From: Sinorhizobium psoraleae | GTDB taxonomy: Bacteria > Pseudomonadota > Alphaproteobacteria > Rhizobiales > Rhizobiaceae | Direction of reading: 5' to 3' | Length of the DNA: 64,000 nucleotides | Assembly (NCBI RefSeq): GCF_013283645.1 | Contig: NZ_JABEKV010000003.1 | Location: forward strand, 682,001-746,000 | Shown here: in pieces, positions 60,256 through 64,000 of the stretch | Position numbering within the stretch: position 1 is the first letter of the stretch | How the letters are laid out: every line of letters starts with the position of its first letter | The notes under the pieces: model-generated | What the model saw: only the letters and a program-made list of their open reading frames with translations | What the model was told of the DNA's origin: nothing | Database searches by the model: none | Made by a program: the position numbers and the translations under genes

Positions 60256-61563
60256 ATGGCGCTCGGCGCATCCCAACGTTTGCACGACGGCGTTGCGGCC
60301 GTCGAAACCATGACGCGTTTTGCGCTTGCAGTGCTGGCGCTTGCCTCGGGAGTCTATACCTATCTCGGCGTACGTAGCATTCTCGACGGCTCGCCGACCG
60401 CGGTCTTCTTCGCGGCGATCATATACTCGGCCTCAGTCTCCGTCGGCATCTATGCCTTCTGGTCCTACATGGCCCGCTTCTATCCGCATGTGACCACCCA
60501 TACGGGCCGGGCTGCCATGTTGGGTGTGATGGCATTGGGCGCGGCTATGATCATTGCGATGTCGAGCTGGCTCAATGCGGCGGCGCTGGCGGGTTCGGCG
60601 GCGCTCGAACAGCACCTCGCCGAAACGGTGGAGGACTATACCGCCGACCTCGACCAGGCGCACCAGAATGCGCTTGCGGCTCAAAGCCTGCTGCCCGATA
60701 TCCAGCGGGCATCCGAACGCTTCGCGCAGCTTGCGGCCTCGGAGCGGCAATCGGGAGCGCTCACCGGCACGACCGGATCGGGAAGCGTGGTGCAGCTTCT
60801 GTCGCAAATGTCGGCGCAGATGAAAGAGCTCGAAAATGGCATCAACGCCTCACGCGAACAGCTCACGATGCTGTTCAACGAAGGGCAGAAGCGGCTTGAG
60901 ACCATGCGCACGCTGGTCTCGGCGCCCGGTGCCATCGAACCGCGTGCCGACCAGTTTTCCTCCGAAGTGGTGGCGCTCACAGGCGTAATAGCCTCGCTCG
61001 GACAGACTTCCATCGCGCCCTCGATCCGTCGCGCCGCCGATGACCTGTCCCTCGGCTTTATCGCACCGGTGGCTGACGGCGGTGATGCCGATCTCATCAA
61101 CCGGCAGGACAGGGTGATGGAGACGGTGCGGACCTCGGTTGCAGCCCAGTCCAAGGTACTCTCCGAGGCGGCCGACGAAATCCTTACGCGGGCGCCGGTG
61201 GCGGAGCGACGCTTCGTTCCGCTGTCCTCGGCCGAAGCCGTGTTGCGCTATGCGACTGATTTTATTCCGGCTTGGGCTGGTGCCATTTCCATCGACCTGC
61301 TGCCGGGCGTGTTGGTCTTCATTCTCGCCGCCGTGCACGGCGCCATCCGCAAACAGGAGGAGAGGCTGCCCTTTGCCGAGCGCATCACGGCTGCCGAACT
61401 TCTGCAAGCGCTGCAAGTGCAGCGAGCGGTAACGGCAAACGGGATAGACCTCGGGGAGATGGGTGCTCAGGCGAAAGCCGACAGCAACATCGAGGAGCCG
61501 AGCAATATCACCAGTCTCGACCCGAGAACGCGTGTCAAGGATCGGCCGCATGAGGATCGATGA
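60256..61563 (+). CDS. Uncharacterised membrane protein with central coiled-coil domain
   Basis: I do not recognise this 435-residue protein. Three hydrophobic helices lie near the N-terminus (about 20-39, 48-70, 88-112). A long helical, Gln/Ala/Glu-rich region follows (about 115-345) that should lie outside the cytoplasm if the N-terminus is inside, then a fourth helix (about 346-365). The tail is charged and cytoplasmic (366-435; QEERLPFAERITAAELLQAL). The topology resembles a chemoreceptor-like or scaffold protein without known signalling motifs. Its end overlaps the ClpP-like gene by 14 bp, so the two act together. Confidence 0.75.
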   Translation: MALGASQRLHDGVAAVETMTRFALAVLALASGVYTYLGVRSILDGSPTAVFFAAIIYSASVSVGIYAFWSYMARFYPHVTTHTGRAAMLGVMALGAAMIIAMSSWLNAAALAGSAALEQHLAETVEDYTADLDQAHQNALAAQSLLPDIQRASERFAQLAASERQSGALTGTTGSGSVVQLLSQMSAQMKELENGINASREQLTMLFNEGQKRLETMRTLVSAPGAIEPRADQFSSEVVALTGVIASLGQTSIAPSIRRAADDLSLGFIAPVADGGDADLINRQDRVMETVRTSVAAQSKVLSEAADEILTRAPVAERRFVPLSSAEAVLRYATDFIPAWAGAISIDLLPGVLVFILAAVHGAIRKQEERLPFAERITAAELLQALQVQRAVTANGIDLGEMGAQAKADSNIEEPSNITSLDPRTRVKDRPHEDR

Positions 61564-62329
61564 GCCGTTCAAGGCGCTGATGCGGCTCGACGACGGTGTG
61601 CTGATGCGCGGCGCCTTTTTCATCTTGCTGTCGGCTGCGGCGGTCTTCCTGCTGATCGACATGCGCGACATCGCGGCAATGAATGCCGAAGTGCCGGGTT
61701 TCGATCCGATGCATGAACCCGTTCTGCCTCCGGCCCTGACGGAAGGCATGCCCAACCCTCCCTCGGTACAACCGGCAAGCTCCCATGAAGTGCTGCGCCA
61801 GCCGATGAAGTTTGAGCTCACATCCGGCGGCGTATTGCTCGCCGAAGGCACCATTGACCTTGGGGCAGGTGCGCGTTTCGCCCGGGAGATCGAAGCGCGC
61901 GGCGAATATGTAAAGACGGTGGCGCTCAATTCCCCTGGTGGCTCCGTGGACGACGCGCTGGCCATTTCGAAACTGATCCGCGAAAAGAAGCTCGATACCA
62001 AAGTGGCGTCAAAAGCACTCTGCGCCTCCTCCTGCCCGATCGTCTTTGCCGGCGGCGTGGGGCGCCTGGCTGAAAAGGATGCGGTGGTCGGCGTGCACCA
62101 GTTTTTCAATGGCAGCAAGAACCGGTCGACCGCGGAACAGGCCATGTCGACCGCGCAGTCCACCACCGCCCGGGTCGCCCGCCATTTCGATGCGATGGGT
62201 ATCGGCGCCGGGCTCTGGATCAATGCCCTCGAAACGCCGCCGGACAGACTCTATTACCTGACGGCGAAGGAGATGGCCGATTTCAAGCTGACCACGGAGC
62301 CGGTCGCAACTGCCAAGAAGAAGGCTTAA
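61550..62329 (+). CDS. ClpP/crotonase-fold exported protein (COG3904-like)
   Basis: This 259-residue protein has an N-terminal membrane anchor or signal (about 19-37) and a periplasmic ClpP-like domain (about 85-235). It shows VALNSPGGSVDDALAISKLI near 122, the pair-of-Cys stretch ALCASSCPIVFAGGVGRLAE near 150 and VGVHQFF near 180, the features of COG3904 predicted periplasmic proteins. The Ser in CASSCP sits where ClpP-fold proteases carry the nucleophile. The ATG at 61550 overlaps the upstream gene; AAGGA lies 8 nt before it. Proteolytic activity is plausible but unproven. Confidence 0.78.
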   Translation: MRIDEPFKALMRLDDGVLMRGAFFILLSAAAVFLLIDMRDIAAMNAEVPGFDPMHEPVLPPALTEGMPNPPSVQPASSHEVLRQPMKFELTSGGVLLAEGTIDLGAGARFAREIEARGEYVKTVALNSPGGSVDDALAISKLIREKKLDTKVASKALCASSCPIVFAGGVGRLAEKDAVVGVHQFFNGSKNRSTAEQAMSTAQSTTARVARHFDAMGIGAGLWINALETPPDRLYYLTAKEMADFKLTTEPVATAKKKA

Positions 62330-62395
62330 GCCATTCTCGCAATCCGCCGCGGCTTAGATCATTTCCTTGAAACTATCCCGGCTCCTTGTGTGACC

Positions 62396-64000
62396 TCAGT
62401 GCGTCGTCGTTACCTTCACTTGTCCCTTCCGTTCCAGGACATCGACAACGACCTGGGATCTCGCGCGTCTCAGCGCTACGTCGACGAGGCCCGAACTGGT
62501 CCGCAGGCGTGTTAGCACGACCTCGTCCAGGAAGGGTGGGAGCGTCGGTTCGTTCAGGGTCACATGTCCCCTGTCGGGATCGAAACCGAGGCCGATCATC
62601 GATTGAAGCAGATAGAGCGGTGCTGCTGCCGCCCAAGCCTGCGGAACACAGGAAACCGGGTAGAAAGTCGGGCCGCGGGCGCGCTTGCGCGCGAAGCCGC
62701 AGAAGAGTTCTGGCAGGCGCCTGAGGTCTATATAGGTCGACGCCGCGAACAGCCCTTCGAAGATGCTGGCCGCTTCGATACGGAATCCATAGCGCACGAA
62801 GCCTGATGCAATCAGCGCGTTGTCATGCGGCCAGACTGAGCCGTTGTGGTAGCTCATCGGATTGTAGCGGGCCTCCGAGGCAGCGATCGTGCGCACGCCC
62901 CAGCCGCAGAAGGAGGATTGCGCCATCAAGGTCGACACGACCTTTCCGGCGCGCTCGGGGAGGGCGATGCCGGTGAAGAGCGCATGGCCCGCGTTGGAGG
63001 AACGGACGCGGCAAGGATTCTTCTCGCCGTCGAGGGCCAGCACATAGGTCGCGAGTTCCTCGTCGAAGAACGCCTTGTCGAAGCGGATGCGCAGATCTTC
63101 CGCCCGTTGCTCGAACCTCAGCGCGTCGTCGACATGGCCGAGCTTCCGCGACAGGCCAGCGGCCGCCTGCCAGGCGCCGAAGACATAGGCCTGTACTTCG
63201 GCAAGCGCGATCGGCCCCGCGGCCAATCTCCCATCCGCATGAAAGATCGAATCGTGGCTGTCCTTCCAGCCCTGGTTCACGAGGCCCTTTGCGGTCCGGC
63301 TTCCATATTCGACGAAGCCGTCGGCGTCGCGGTCACCGAAACGGTCGATCCAGTCGAGCGCTGCCACCACGTGTGGCCAGAGGCTTCGCACCGTTTGCAA
63401 ATCGCCGGTGCGATCGAGATAGGCGCCGGCAAGGATGATGAAGAGAGGTGTCGAATCGATGCTGCCGTAGTAACGCCGGAAAGGCACTTCGCCGAGTTCC
63501 GCCATTTCGCCGTAGCGCATCTCATGCAGGATCTTGCCCGGTTCCGCATCGGCGACAGGATCGAAGTGGGTCGCCTGGTTCGCTGCGAGATGCCTGAGCA
63601 CGCCTTTTGCGATCTCCGGGTCCAGCCACAGGGTCTCGAGTGCGGTGATGAGCGCGTCGCGGCCGAAGACGGTGCTGAACCAGGGAATGCCCGCGTAAGG
63701 GTAGGGGCCTTCAGGAGTTTCGGTGAGCAGCACGTAGAGATCGGCGGCGCTGCGTCTCACAGCCTCGTTGAACACTGCGTTGGAGGAGACGATCGCGGCG
63801 GCGCGCGAGGACGAGTAGCGCAGCGCCCTCCTGGCGTCGCGAAGCGCCAGAAAGAAGTTGAAGGAGGAAGCATTCCGGTTCTCCTGACGGTCATGGCAGA
63901 TGATCTCGATGAAGATCGATTGCGCCTGATGGGGCGCGAGTGCGATGACGAAGCGCGCCTTTGCGCCAGAAAGTGTCTGTGGCACTGGGTCGAAGCGCAG
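62396..64000 (-). CDS. Amylo-alpha-1,6-glucosidase/glycogen-debranching-type enzyme, 5' end beyond window
   Basis: The frame is open to the right edge, giving the C-terminal 534 residues of a protein usually of about 700-740. The (alpha/alpha)6 glycosidase domain shows the family landmark GIPWFSTVFGRDALITALE, then STPLFIILAGAYL, WKDSHDSI and YHNGSVWPHDNALIASG, the last containing likely catalytic acids. The missing N-terminal beta-sandwich lies off the window. It acts on alpha-linked glucans or trehalose-like sugars in the cytoplasm. It ends 66 bp after the convergent ClpP-like gene. Confidence 0.87.
   Translation of the reverse strand: MRFDPVPQTLSGAKARFVIALAPHQAQSIFIEIICHDRQENRNASSFNFFLALRDARRALRYSSSRAAAIVSSNAVFNEAVRRSAADLYVLLTETPEGPYPYAGIPWFSTVFGRDALITALETLWLDPEIAKGVLRHLAANQATHFDPVADAEPGKILHEMRYGEMAELGEVPFRRYYGSIDSTPLFIILAGAYLDRTGDLQTVRSLWPHVVAALDWIDRFGDRDADGFVEYGSRTAKGLVNQGWKDSHDSIFHADGRLAAGPIALAEVQAYVFGAWQAAAGLSRKLGHVDDALRFEQRAEDLRIRFDKAFFDEELATYVLALDGEKNPCRVRSSNAGHALFTGIALPERAGKVVSTLMAQSSFCGWGVRTIAASEARYNPMSYHNGSVWPHDNALIASGFVRYGFRIEAASIFEGLFAASTYIDLRRLPELFCGFARKRARGPTFYPVSCVPQAWAAAAPLYLLQSMIGLGFDPDRGHVTLNEPTLPPFLDEVVLTRLRTSSGLVDVALRRARSQVVVDVLERKGQVKVTTTH

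Overview
The window looks like alphaproteobacterial (Rhizobiales) DNA, most like Sinorhizobium/Ensifer. It is GC-rich and dense in TRAP and ABC solute importers, GntR/AraC/TetR/LysR regulators and Gfo/Idh oxidoreductases. It also has palindromic intergenic elements resembling rhizobial RIME-type repeats and a promoter matching the rhizobial general-stress sigma factor consensus. Genus assignment is inference from gene style. No rRNA, tRNA, CRISPR array, phage or intact insertion sequence was recognised.

Layout. (1) 1-1151: start of a flavoprotein and an AraC regulator. (2) 1629-8928: a minus-strand BMP-type (nucleoside-like) ABC importer operon with an amidase and a cytosine-deaminase-family hydrolase, behind a clear promoter and dyad operator. 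(3) 9027-15114: a hexuronate operon (TRAP importer, GntR repressor, KduI, KduD, KdgF) whose first gene, a uronate isomerase (uxaC), survives only as a wreck; a Gfo/Idh oxidoreductase is divergent. (4) 16412-21893: a four-gene signalling operon: exported c-type-haem Tll0287-like protein, hybrid histidine kinase with two receivers, lone receiver, and a DHp-receiver-adenylate cyclase fusion. (5) 22203-28536: a second hexuronate/hexonate operon (GntR, TRAP importer, L-idonate-dehydrogenase-like enzyme, mannonate dehydratase). (6) 28977-34547: a five-gene NikA/Dpp-type ABC importer. (7) 34621-39301: a second signalling operon ending in an adenylate cyclase (four-GAF kinase, lone receiver, receiver-cyclase). 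(8) 39582-48283: stress-promoter Q-rich secreted protein, IorAB-like molybdenum hydroxylase with AraC regulator, a 54-residue lipoprotein, a frameshifted gene remnant, an FAD/NAD(P)-binding protein and a Gfo/Idh oxidoreductase. (9) 48284-50446: NfeD protease plus SPFH/stomatin pair. (10) 50466-57250: quinate/shikimate operon (TRAP importer, AroE-like dehydrogenase, QuiC dehydratase) with divergent TetR. (11) 57302-64000: zinc alcohol dehydrogenase, NUDIX hydrolase, LysR next to a dehydrogenase remnant, an uncharacterised membrane protein/ClpP-like pair, and a truncated glycogen-debranching-type glucosidase.

How it fits together. Most of the window is catabolic: import of plant-derived uronates, hexonates, shikimate-type acids and peptide- or chelate-like solutes, each importer sitting beside its enzymes and a local repressor. 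Two independent phosphorelay modules appear designed to turn sensory input into cyclic AMP. All three TRAP operons carry a strong inverted repeat directly after the binding-protein gene, which would let the periplasmic protein be made in excess of the membrane subunits.
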